Below the pieces are notes generated by a model. That model worked only from the letters and a program-made list of their open reading frames with translations. It had not been told where the DNA came from and did no database searches. This document shows positions 1 through 6,077 of a DNA stretch of 17,005 nucleotides, one piece after another. This stretch comes from JAAFHB01 sp038240855 (GTDB lineage: Bacteria; Bacteroidota; Bacteroidia; Bacteroidales; Prolixibacteraceae), in the NCBI GenBank assembly GCA_038240855.1, contig JBBRGI010000039.1, forward strand, positions 1 to 17,005, in the 5' to 3' direction. Numbering within the stretch: the first letter of the stretch is position 1; each line of letters starts with the position of its first letter. The translations under genes were made by a program, and so were the position numbers.

Positions 1-1021
1 AATCGGTCAGGCTTCGAAGTTAGCGCTCACTTCAAGAGCTTTTTATAACAATGTTCTCGGTGAATGGGAAGAATACATGACCCGTCAATTTGGTTACGAT
101 AAGATTTTGCCCATGAATTCAGGCGCCGAAGCCGACGAAACGGCTCTGAAACTGACCCGCAAATGGGGCTATAAAGTGAAAGGAATTCCTAAAAATGAAG
201 CGCGTATTGTAGTGTGCGACGGAAATTTCCATGGTCGGACTATCACCATCGTTTCTATGTCATCCGATCCGGATTCCTACAACGATTACGGACCTTTCAC
301 ACCGGGCTTTGTCAATATTCCCTATAATGATACCGAATCGCTGGAGCGGGAACTGAAACATCCAAATACTGCCGGATTCCTCGTAGAACCAATCCAGGCT
401 GAAGCTGGTGTATATGTTCCGGGAGACGGGTATTTGAAAAAAGCGGCAGAATTGTGTAAAAAATACAATGTCCTTTTTGTAGCCGACGAAGTACAGACCG
501 GGCTTTGCAGAACCGGAAAAATGCTGGCCTGCGATCATGAAGAGGTAAGGCCGGATATTCTGGTATTGGGAAAAGCCATCTCGGGTGGCATGCTTCCTGT
601 ATCGTGTGTGCTCGCCGACGACGAGATTATGCTCACCATCAAACCAGGCGAACACGGATCGACTTATGGCGGAAATCCTATTGCAGCACGCGTCTCAATT
701 GCAGCCATGGAGGTACTCAACGACGAGAAACTGGCTGATAATGCAACACGGATTGGTAAGATATTCAGGGATGAAATGAAGGCATTTAAATCACCGCTTA
801 TTGAGGAAGTACGCGGGAAAGGATTGTTGAATGCCATTCAGATCAGGACGATTGAAGGGAAAAAAGCCTGGGATTTATGCCTGGTTATGAAAGAAAACGG
901 CATTCTCGCCAAACCCACTCATGAACATACGATCCGTTTCACTCCGCCACTGATTATCACCGAAGAACAAATGCGTGAAGCAATCGGATTAATTCAACAA
1001 TCGATGAAAGAGTTTATATAA
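1..1021 (+). CDS. rocD: Ornithine aminotransferase, C-terminal part (5' end outside window)
   Basis: This is a class-III PLP aminotransferase that interconverts ornithine plus 2-oxoglutarate with glutamate semialdehyde plus glutamate, in cytoplasmic arginine/proline metabolism. The reading frame is open from base 2 to the stop at 1019-1021. The residues before the first in-frame ATG (base 77) read LTSRAFYNNVLGEWEEY, a segment conserved in ornithine aminotransferases, so that ATG is internal and the gene begins upstream of the window. Visible motifs, numbered from the ATG at 77, are the PLP-phosphate region NSGAEA (14-19), DEVQTG with its cofactor-contacting Asp (137-142), and the Schiff-base lysine in LGKAISGG (K166). 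Roughly the last 340 of about 400 family residues are present, with no frameshift. A hairpin terminator follows within about 25 nt, so this is the last gene of its transcript. The family assignment is firm; ornithine as substrate rests on overall sequence resemblance. Confidence 0.93.
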   Translation, partial: IGQASKLALTSRAFYNNVLGEWEEYMTRQFGYDKILPMNSGAEADETALKLTRKWGYKVKGIPKNEARIVVCDGNFHGRTITIVSMSSDPDSYNDYGPFTPGFVNIPYNDTESLERELKHPNTAGFLVEPIQAEAGVYVPGDGYLKKAAELCKKYNVLFVADEVQTGLCRTGKMLACDHEEVRPDILVLGKAISGGMLPVSCVLADDEIMLTIKPGEHGSTYGGNPIAARVSIAAMEVLNDEKLADNATRIGKIFRDEMKAFKSPLIEEVRGKGLLNAIQIRTIEGKKAWDLCLVMKENGILAKPTHEHTIRFTPPLIITEEQMREAIGLIQQSMKEFI

Positions 1022-1045
1022 AATTCCCATCTGAAATACAACAGA

Positions 1046-1096
1046 AGAAGGCTGTCTCAAAAGTTATTTTGCTTTTTCGGGACGGCCTTCTGTTTT
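1046..1096 (+). terminator. Rho-independent terminator after the aminotransferase gene
   Basis: An 11-bp stem is formed by 1046-1056 (AGAAGGCTGTC) and 1081-1091 (GACGGCCTTCT), perfect except for one G-U pair. It is capped by a 24-nt loop containing a second small AAAA/TTTT stem (1059-1062 with 1067-1070). A short T run follows at 1093-1096. The position, 25 nt after the stop codon, fits a terminator. The T tract is short, so termination strength is uncertain. The remaining interval up to 1311 holds no convincing gene and no clear Bacteroidota promoter. Confidence 0.65.
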
Positions 1097-1311
1097 CCGG
1101 TTCTGCTGCAATAGCCGCATTACTTTGCTCCTCTCCCTTCAGTTCAAATCGGCAAGGAAATTACTTTCCACTTATCAAACAAACCATTTCACTGATTTTG
1201 CTTTTCACAAGTTTAAACAGCAATTACATTCGCAACATGAAATCAGGTCAATTCCGCAATGAACCGGAATACTTGTAAATTCATCAAATAATTAATATTA
1301 AAACTTTAGTT

Positions 1312-2406
1312 ATGAAAGCAAAAAATTTGTATTGGGCAGTTTTTATGATCGGACTGATTTCGTGGAGCTGCAACAACAAAGAAGGTTTGAACCTCTCATC
1401 GGATTCGGGGTCCTTAAAAAGTTCCCTGACTAACAGTGTTCAGGAATTGAAAACTGCTATGAACACGATTTCAACTTCAGCCGGCTACCAGGTGCTGGCC
1501 GGCCCGGCTGATTTAACGACCAAAAGTGCTTTGATAACTCCTTTGGACACGATTAAACACAGCATTTTAATGGCCGATATTGCCGGTGTTTACGATTATA
1601 AAGTGAATACGGTTACACGATGGCCTAATCCGCTAATACGCTTCTTTTCCAAAACTGCTGAAAATTCACAGATGATTGTCCGTTTACCGGAAGAAAAAAT
1701 TAAAGCATCACGCTCACTATTGCGATATGTACCCGGCGATTCGCTGTTGTCCAATAATTATGTGATTACTTTGTCAGAGTATCAGTATAATTTCAACTGG
1801 TTCGTTAGTTACGATTACAAAATGGCCTCTGCAATCAAAATTAAAGATGTCGATGCAGGAACATTAAAAATCCAGTCCTCAAGCAGTAAAGCCAATGGTT
1901 ATCATTTTGCTTCTGAATTCGTATTTCCAAATGGTTTTGTGACGAAGTGCCAGTACTCATCCGGTGATACAGCGATTTCCGTGTATGCGATCACCGCCGG
2001 AACAAAGACGCTTTACGAAGAGCGATATACAGCCATTAAGACAAGTGCCGAACCAAGGCTTAGCGAAAAATCATTTTCACTAACGATAGGTAATGTTTTG
2101 ATTGAACGGAAATCGGTAATGGGATCGGCGGGCCTTGACAGTGCAAAAGTTTATGTGGGAGGAGTTCTGCAACTTAACTCAAAAGTCGAAATTGTGGATA
2201 AAACTACTGATTCAGCAGACAAGTGCATCACAAACAAAAAGCGCGAATTGAAAATTACTTTTGATGACGGAACATCCGCAACTTTCACCGAACTCGCAGG
2301 AACAGTAATTACCGACATTAGTACCTTATTTGCATCAATGCGCCAGGTGTATTTTGCAACCGGAATCATTGACTGGATTGCATGGGATGTCTACACGAAA
2401 AAGTAG
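1312..2406 (+). CDS. Hypothetical secreted lipoprotein
   Basis: I do not recognise a family for this 364-residue protein. Its N-terminus is a signal peptide: Lys at residues 2 and 4, a hydrophobic stretch over 6-18, then Cys20, as in signal-peptidase-II lipoproteins. The lipobox (S-W-S-C) is loose, which is common in Bacteroidota. The residues after Cys20 (NNKEG) contain a Lys-Glu pair resembling surface-export signals in this phylum. The mature part is polar, Ser/Thr-rich and beta-prone with no membrane segments, so it is probably a periplasmic or surface-exposed beta-rich protein. Weak repeats and catalytic motifs were looked for and not seen. It stands alone between two hairpins, immediately upstream of a two-component kinase gene. 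It could be an accessory sensor or target of that system, but adjacency is the only support. The ATG at 1312 is chosen because the signal peptide begins there; no Shine-Dalgarno is visible. Confidence 0.8.
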   Translation: MKAKNLYWAVFMIGLISWSCNNKEGLNLSSDSGSLKSSLTNSVQELKTAMNTISTSAGYQVLAGPADLTTKSALITPLDTIKHSILMADIAGVYDYKVNTVTRWPNPLIRFFSKTAENSQMIVRLPEEKIKASRSLLRYVPGDSLLSNNYVITLSEYQYNFNWFVSYDYKMASAIKIKDVDAGTLKIQSSSSKANGYHFASEFVFPNGFVTKCQYSSGDTAISVYAITAGTKTLYEERYTAIKTSAEPRLSEKSFSLTIGNVLIERKSVMGSAGLDSAKVYVGGVLQLNSKVEIVDKTTDSADKCITNKKRELKITFDDGTSATFTELAGTVITDISTLFASMRQVYFATGIIDWIAWDVYTKK

Positions 2407-2477
2407 CATAAACAAAAAATACAAAATATCTTAACAACATTGAGATTAGTGATCTTAGTACCGTAAAAGAGTGTTCA

Positions 2478-2520
2478 AAAGTAAGGGGAGGTTTTAAACT
2501 TCTTCTTACTTTCACGTTTT
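2478..2520 (+). terminator. Probable terminator after the lipoprotein gene
   Basis: A 13-bp stem is formed by 2480-2492 (AGTAAGGGGAGGT) and 2498-2510 (ACTTCTTCTTACT), with a 5-nt loop and three G-U pairs. It is extendable by two A-T pairs to 2478 and 2512. It lies about 70 nt after the lipoprotein stop and 90 nt before the kinase start. The downstream T run is interrupted (TTCACGTTTT), so it may be a modest terminator or an mRNA 3'-end stabiliser. Nothing else recognisable was seen between 2407 and 2599. Confidence 0.5.
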
Positions 2521-2599
2521 ATAGATGACCTGGTGCTCATGCATGTTTCATTTTAATATCATTTGATTACTTTCACCTCTGATAACAATTCAACATTTC

Positions 2600-3754
2600 A
2601 TGAGATACATTGGGAGTAAGACACTCAATATTAAAAGCATAGAGCTGATTATTTATATTGTGAGCTGGATGACTATATTTTCCATCCCCTTTTTTAATCA
2701 TCGGCTCAATAACTCCGTGGACTGGAACAGGGTGTTTGGAGAATGGATACGTATATTTTCGTATCTGATTATTTTCTCCGTCAACATCTATCTGTTGGTT
2801 CCAAATTTACTATTCAAAAAAAAATACCGGTCTTATATCGGTATAACCTTAATTATAACACTCTTAATGATTGGGGTGAGTATTTCCATGGGATTATTAG
2901 TGAACCCTGCTCAACCGATGACTATGCCGCCTATGGATTTTGGTCCGGGAATGCCTCCGATGGAGTTAGGGTCAGGTATGCCTGCCCCGATGGGATACAG
3001 ACCTGTCACGCTACCTGAACAAAAGTCGATTTATATGATAATAACTGACGAGCTGCTGATTTCATTGCTCGTGGTGGGAGCCGGAACCTCAATCAAAATG
3101 GTGTCTCAGTGGCTCAACGAAGAAAACAGGCGCAAAGATTTGGAGAAAGAACAGCTAAAAACAGAACTCGCTTTTTTAAGGCATCAGGTTAGCCCGCATT
3201 TTTTCATGAACACCCTAAACAATATCCACGCCTTGATCGATATCAATAAGGAAGATGCAAAAAATACCATCATAGAATTATCGACCATGATGCGTTATCT
3301 GCTCTACGATACGGCCCAGGGAAATACTACTTTAAAAAAGGAGATAAATTTTATTGAGAGTTATATCGCCTTAATGCAATTGCGGTTTCCGAAGAAAGTA
3401 AAAGTCACTTTAGAAGTTCCTCAGAATATTTATGATATCCAGATACCGCCAATGCTCTTTCTTTCTTTTCTGGAAAATGCTTTTAAACATGGAGTGAGTT
3501 ATCAGTCAGAATCGTTTGTTTCGTTCAAATTGGAACAGACGCATAACCGGCTAAATTGTACGATCAACAACAGCAAACACAAAAATCAGGACAACCCTGA
3601 TAAAAGCTATTCAGGCATTGGCTTAACAAACATTAAACAGAGCCTTAAACTGCTCTTTGGAAATGATTATCTTTTAAATATCCAGGAGAATGAAAAAGAA
3701 TTTGAAGTTCAATTAACTATCCCCGTCTATGAAAATAAAGTGCCTGGCTATTGA
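2600..3754 (+). CDS. LytS/YehU-type sensor histidine kinase with Met/Pro-rich periplasmic loop
   Basis: This is an inner-membrane sensor kinase of the His_kinase (PF06580) plus HATPase_c family, the usual partner of LytTR response regulators. Four hydrophobic segments are visible (about residues 13-32, 51-72, 79-101 and 144-164), followed by a charged helix (171-192). The phospho-acceptor motif HQVSPHFFMNTLNNI follows, with the likely phosphorylated His at 200. The ATP-binding N-box is LENAFKHG (291-298, Asn293) and the G-box is GIGLTN (339-344). The positive-inside rule (KKKYR near 73-77) puts the 102-140 loop in the periplasm. That loop is unusual: seven Met and ten Pro between 103 and 135, with a duplicated nine-residue unit. 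Its end overlaps the downstream regulator gene by 26 nt, indicating cotranscription and probable translational coupling. The stimulus is unknown. Confidence 0.93.
   Translation: MRYIGSKTLNIKSIELIIYIVSWMTIFSIPFFNHRLNNSVDWNRVFGEWIRIFSYLIIFSVNIYLLVPNLLFKKKYRSYIGITLIITLLMIGVSISMGLLVNPAQPMTMPPMDFGPGMPPMELGSGMPAPMGYRPVTLPEQKSIYMIITDELLISLLVVGAGTSIKMVSQWLNEENRRKDLEKEQLKTELAFLRHQVSPHFFMNTLNNIHALIDINKEDAKNTIIELSTMMRYLLYDTAQGNTTLKKEINFIESYIALMQLRFPKKVKVTLEVPQNIYDIQIPPMLFLSFLENAFKHGVSYQSESFVSFKLEQTHNRLNCTINNSKHKNQDNPDKSYSGIGLTNIKQSLKLLFGNDYLLNIQENEKEFEVQLTIPVYENKVPGY
2930..2983 (+). repeat. In-frame 27-nt tandem duplication encoding P-M-[DE]-[FL]-G-[PS]-G-M-P
   Basis: Two adjacent 27-nt units, 2930-2956 and 2957-2983, encode PMDFGPGMP and PMELGSGMP, residues 111-119 and 120-128 of the histidine kinase. 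A degenerate third start (APMG) follows. The copies differ at several bases, mostly in codon third positions or for conservative changes, so the duplication is not recent and appears to be maintained as protein sequence. It sits in the predicted periplasmic sensor loop. Confidence 0.7.
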
Positions 3755-4448
3755 TGATGAACCTCTTGCCTTACAGCAGATTGGTGCCTATATTGAGAAA
3801 ACACCTTTCCTTGAAGCAGTCGCGCTATGTTCCAGCGCTTTTGATGCATTGGAATATCTTGCCAACCATGAAGCTGATCTTTTGTTTGTGGATATTAATA
3901 TGCGGGATCTTAATGGCATGGATTTCGTAAAATCACTGACAACGAAGCCAAAGGTTATTTTTACAACGGCTTACAGTGAATATGCCATGGAAGGATTTCA
4001 GGTAGATGCACTGGATTACATCCTGAAGCCCATCAGTTATGCTGTTTTTCTTAAGTCGGCCATTAAGGCAAAGACGTGGTTTGAGTTCCTTCCAAAACAA
4101 ATTCAGACAGTACAAGCTACGAAAGATTGCATTTTCGTAAAGTCGGAATACAAACTGGTACGAATTCTCTTGTCAGAAATCAAATACATCGAAAGCTCAA
4201 ATGAATATATTCAGATTCATCTGGTTATTGATCAACCTATAACTACACTTATCAGGCTGAAAGTCATCGAAGAACAACTTCCAAAAGATAAATTTATGCG
4301 GGTTCACCGGTCATTTATTGTCAATCTCGACAAAGTAAAGGTGATCGACCGGAACAGAATTGTTTTCGATCATAATACATTCATACCGGTTAGTGACCAG
4401 TACAAGGATAGATTTCAGGAATTTATTGATAAAACATTCCTGGTATAA
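3729..4448 (+). CDS. LytTR-family response regulator
   Basis: This 239-residue protein is a two-domain transcription regulator of the LytR/AgrA type. The receiver domain (about 1-115) has the acidic pair Asp9/Asp10, the phospho-acceptor Asp55 in FVDINM, Thr80 in TTAYS and Lys100 in the LKP motif. A LytTR DNA-binding domain follows (about 135-236), recognisable from FVKSEYKLVRI, IKYIESSNEYI and RVHRSFIVNLDKV. The start at 3729 lies inside the kinase gene, 26 nt before its stop. It is the only ATG that gives the canonical receiver N-terminus (MKIKCLAIDDE). The kinase next door is its obvious phosphodonor. Likely targets are its own operon and/or the cluster starting at 4668, whose upstream region carries an inverted repeat; this is inference from position. 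Confidence 0.95.
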   Translation: MKIKCLAIDDEPLALQQIGAYIEKTPFLEAVALCSSAFDALEYLANHEADLLFVDINMRDLNGMDFVKSLTTKPKVIFTTAYSEYAMEGFQVDALDYILKPISYAVFLKSAIKAKTWFEFLPKQIQTVQATKDCIFVKSEYKLVRILLSEIKYIESSNEYIQIHLVIDQPITTLIRLKVIEEQLPKDKFMRVHRSFIVNLDKVKVIDRNRIVFDHNTFIPVSDQYKDRFQEFIDKTFLV

Positions 4449-4583
4449 AATTACCGGACAAACAATAAACCGGGTCAGCCCGAACTCAAACATGTATCTG
4501 CTTTTGGTGATTTCTAATGAATCAATTGAGTAAATCCGCCTTTCCACTTATCAGAACGACCATTTTGCAGATTTCATTAGATT

Positions 4584-4611
4584 CAGTGAAGTACGTAATC
4601 TAACTTCACTG
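4584..4611. promoter_or_regulatory. Perfect 9-bp inverted repeat upstream of the biosynthetic cluster
   Basis: CAGTGAAGT (4584-4592) and ACTTCACTG (4603-4611) are exact reverse complements separated by 10 nt, with 19 bp between arm centres (close to two helical turns). The element ends 56 nt before the start of the PqqD-like gene and 136 nt after the response-regulator stop. No T run follows in either direction, so it does not look like a terminator. An operator for a dimeric regulator, or a 5'-UTR hairpin, fits better. LytTR proteins normally bind direct repeats, so binding by the neighbouring regulator is not assured. The rest of 4449-4667 holds a 4-bp GC hairpin (4471-4482) and no gene I can support. 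Confidence 0.5.
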
Positions 4612-4667
4612 TCAATTCAACAAGAACAATCAGCGCCTGTCAATAATTTAAATCTAATACACCGCCA

Positions 4668-4907
4668 ATGAAACTTAAAAAGAATATTGCAACAAGTGAA
4701 GAGGGATTTATCTTTAATCCCGGCACCGGAGATTCTTTTTCGACCAACACTATTGGAACAGAAATTATTTCGATGCTCAAAGATGAGAAACCGCATCAAT
4801 TTATCATCGGGACGATTTGCACAAAATACGATGTTGATCAGAACCAGTTCGAAATAGATCTTGATGATTATTTATCCCAACTGAAAGATTATACGATTTT
4901 AGAATAA
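4668..4907 (+). CDS. Stand-alone PqqD-family (RRE-like) protein
   Basis: This 79-residue protein has the layout of the PqqD family, the winged-helix RiPP precursor-recognition element. An N-terminal beta-hairpin region with the signature FNPGTGDSFSTNTIG (about 15-29) is followed by a helix (TEIISMLKD). A second helical region (IIGTICTKYDV) and a C-terminal helix ending DDYLSQLKDYTILE complete the pattern. In known systems such proteins present a leader peptide or peptide substrate to a modifying enzyme, often a radical SAM protein. No radical SAM gene is present here. The next gene, an ATP-grasp ligase, begins 4 nt after this stop, so it is the likely partner. A carrier-protein role was considered, but there is no phosphopantetheine-type DSL motif in the right context. 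The family call comes from sequence pattern only. Confidence 0.75.
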   Translation: MKLKKNIATSEEGFIFNPGTGDSFSTNTIGTEIISMLKDEKPHQFIIGTICTKYDVDQNQFEIDLDDYLSQLKDYTILE

Positions 4908-4911
4908 CCTT

Positions 4912-5988
4912 ATGGGAAATCAATTAAACAACCCCAGGGAATCCTCCGGAAGGAAAATAGTGATTGCTGTCACCGCCCTTAATGCGATTGATAGTCCGGG
5001 GCCCGGAGTCGCGGTAATACGTGCGATTCGCGAATGTCCTGATTTCGAGGTACGAATCATTGGCCTTGCCTATGAATCGCTCGAGCCAGGATTGTATATG
5101 CAGGATCTTGTTGATAAAACTTACCAGATACCCTATCCATCTTCGGGAACGGATACCTTGTGGGGACGGCTGATGCATATTCATGAAATCGAACATATTG
5201 ATTTAATTATTCCGAATTTCGATGCCGAACTTTTCAATTTTATTAAGTTAAGGGATAAACTCAAAGAAGTGGGTATATCGACTTTCTTGCCTGAACTGGA
5301 TCAATTTGAATCGCGCGACAAAATAAAATTGTATGAATTCGGGAAAAAACACAAACTGACTATTCCGAAAGACAAAATACTTTACCAGGTCAAAGATTTG
5401 GCCGAAACGGCAGAACACCTGGGCTATCCGCTTGTCGTGAAAGGAAAGTTTTACGATGCAGTTATTGCAAATACACTTGAACAGGCTCAAAAGGCTTTCT
5501 ATAAAATTCAGGCAAAATGGGGTCTCCCGATTATCGTTCAGGAATTTATTAATGGCACTGAAATCAATATTGCGGCTTTGGGCGATGGCGAAGGAAATGC
5601 CATCAGTGTGATTCCGATGCGTAAACTCTACATAACAGATAAGGGTAAAGCCTGGGCGGGAATAACAATTGATGATGATTCGTTTATTGAACTTGCGCGA
5701 AAATTTGTGCATGTTACGAAATGGAGAGGGGGATGCGAACTCGAAATTATGCTGACAGCTGATGGAAAATCATATATCATGGAAGTTAATCCCCGTTTTC
5801 CAGCCTGGATCTATCTGACTGCAGCAGCAGGACAAAACCAACCTGCAGCACTGGTCAAAATGGCCCTTGGTGAAAAAGTAACCCCATTTAAAGAGTATGA
5901 AATTGGAAAAATATTTATCCGGTATTCCTGGGATTTGATTACTGACATCCGCCAATTTCAAAAGATTTCAGGAACCGGTGAACTATAA
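4912..5988 (+). CDS. ATP-grasp ligase (carbamoyl-phosphate-synthase-like fold)
   Basis: This 358-residue cytoplasmic enzyme probably activates a carboxylate as acyl-phosphate and joins it to an amine, thiol or similar nucleophile. A Rossmann-like pre-ATP-grasp domain covers about 14-125 (RKIVIAV start). The ATP-grasp core covers about 130-330. Visible motifs are YPLVVKGKF with ATP-contacting lysines (K177/K179), IIVQEFINGTE in the hinge (about 207-217), and GGCELEIMLT and YIMEVNPRF, which carry the Mg-binding Glu and Asn (E277, E291, N293). The end, with ARKFV and NPRFPAWI, resembles CarB/PurK-like ATP-grasp enzymes more than RimK. Substrates cannot be read from the sequence. It is coupled to the PqqD-like gene (4-nt gap) and precedes a PLP decarboxylase, so a carrier- or peptide-bound amino acid substrate is plausible. 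The butirosin enzymes BtrJ (ATP-grasp) and BtrK (decarboxylase) are a precedent for this pairing. Confidence 0.85.
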   Translation: MGNQLNNPRESSGRKIVIAVTALNAIDSPGPGVAVIRAIRECPDFEVRIIGLAYESLEPGLYMQDLVDKTYQIPYPSSGTDTLWGRLMHIHEIEHIDLIIPNFDAELFNFIKLRDKLKEVGISTFLPELDQFESRDKIKLYEFGKKHKLTIPKDKILYQVKDLAETAEHLGYPLVVKGKFYDAVIANTLEQAQKAFYKIQAKWGLPIIVQEFINGTEINIAALGDGEGNAISVIPMRKLYITDKGKAWAGITIDDDSFIELARKFVHVTKWRGGCELEIMLTADGKSYIMEVNPRFPAWIYLTAAAGQNQPAALVKMALGEKVTPFKEYEIGKIFIRYSWDLITDIRQFQKISGTGEL

Positions 5989-6015
5989 CTGATTTATAAA
6001 GCATAGGTTATTGAA

Positions 6016-6051
6016 ACAGGATCACGAAGTGGCTTTGGACTTCTGCCCTGT
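6016..6051 (+). other. Intercistronic imperfect hairpin
   Basis: In the 89-nt gap between the ligase and decarboxylase genes, ACAGG (6016-6020) can pair with CCTGT (6047-6051). GAAGT (6026-6030) can pair with ACTTC (6039-6043) around an 8-nt loop, separated from the outer stem by an internal loop. The following bases are T-rich but interrupted (CTTTACTTATTAA). It could be a partial terminator, a processing site or a stabiliser that sets the ratio of upstream to downstream products. It is weak evidence on its own. Confidence 0.3.
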
Positions 6052-6077
6052 CTTTACTTATTAATCATTACAAATTA

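Noticed and set aside
1115..1135. A possible Bacteroidota -7 box (TACTTTG at 1121-1127) upstream of the lipoprotein gene
   Set aside because: It is one base shorter than the TAnnTTTG consensus, lacks a TTTG element at the right distance upstream, and lies about 185 nt from the start codon.
1069..1278. A 69-codon plus-strand open frame after the aminotransferase gene
   Set aside because: It begins inside the terminator stem-loop, has no signal or domain pattern, and its composition looks non-coding.
4471..4482. A GC-rich 4-bp hairpin (CGGG/CCCG) after the response-regulator stop as a terminator
   Set aside because: The stem is only four pairs and no T run follows, so it is not adequate for a terminator call.
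4668..4907. The 79-aa protein as an acyl/amino-acyl carrier protein, by analogy with butirosin BtrI
   Set aside because: There is no phosphopantetheine Ser in a DSL/DSI helix context. The strand-helix order and motifs fit PqqD better.
5248..5712. A 154-codon minus-strand open frame inside the ATP-grasp gene
   Set aside because: It overlaps the conserved ATP-grasp core on the opposite strand and its translation shows no recognisable motif.
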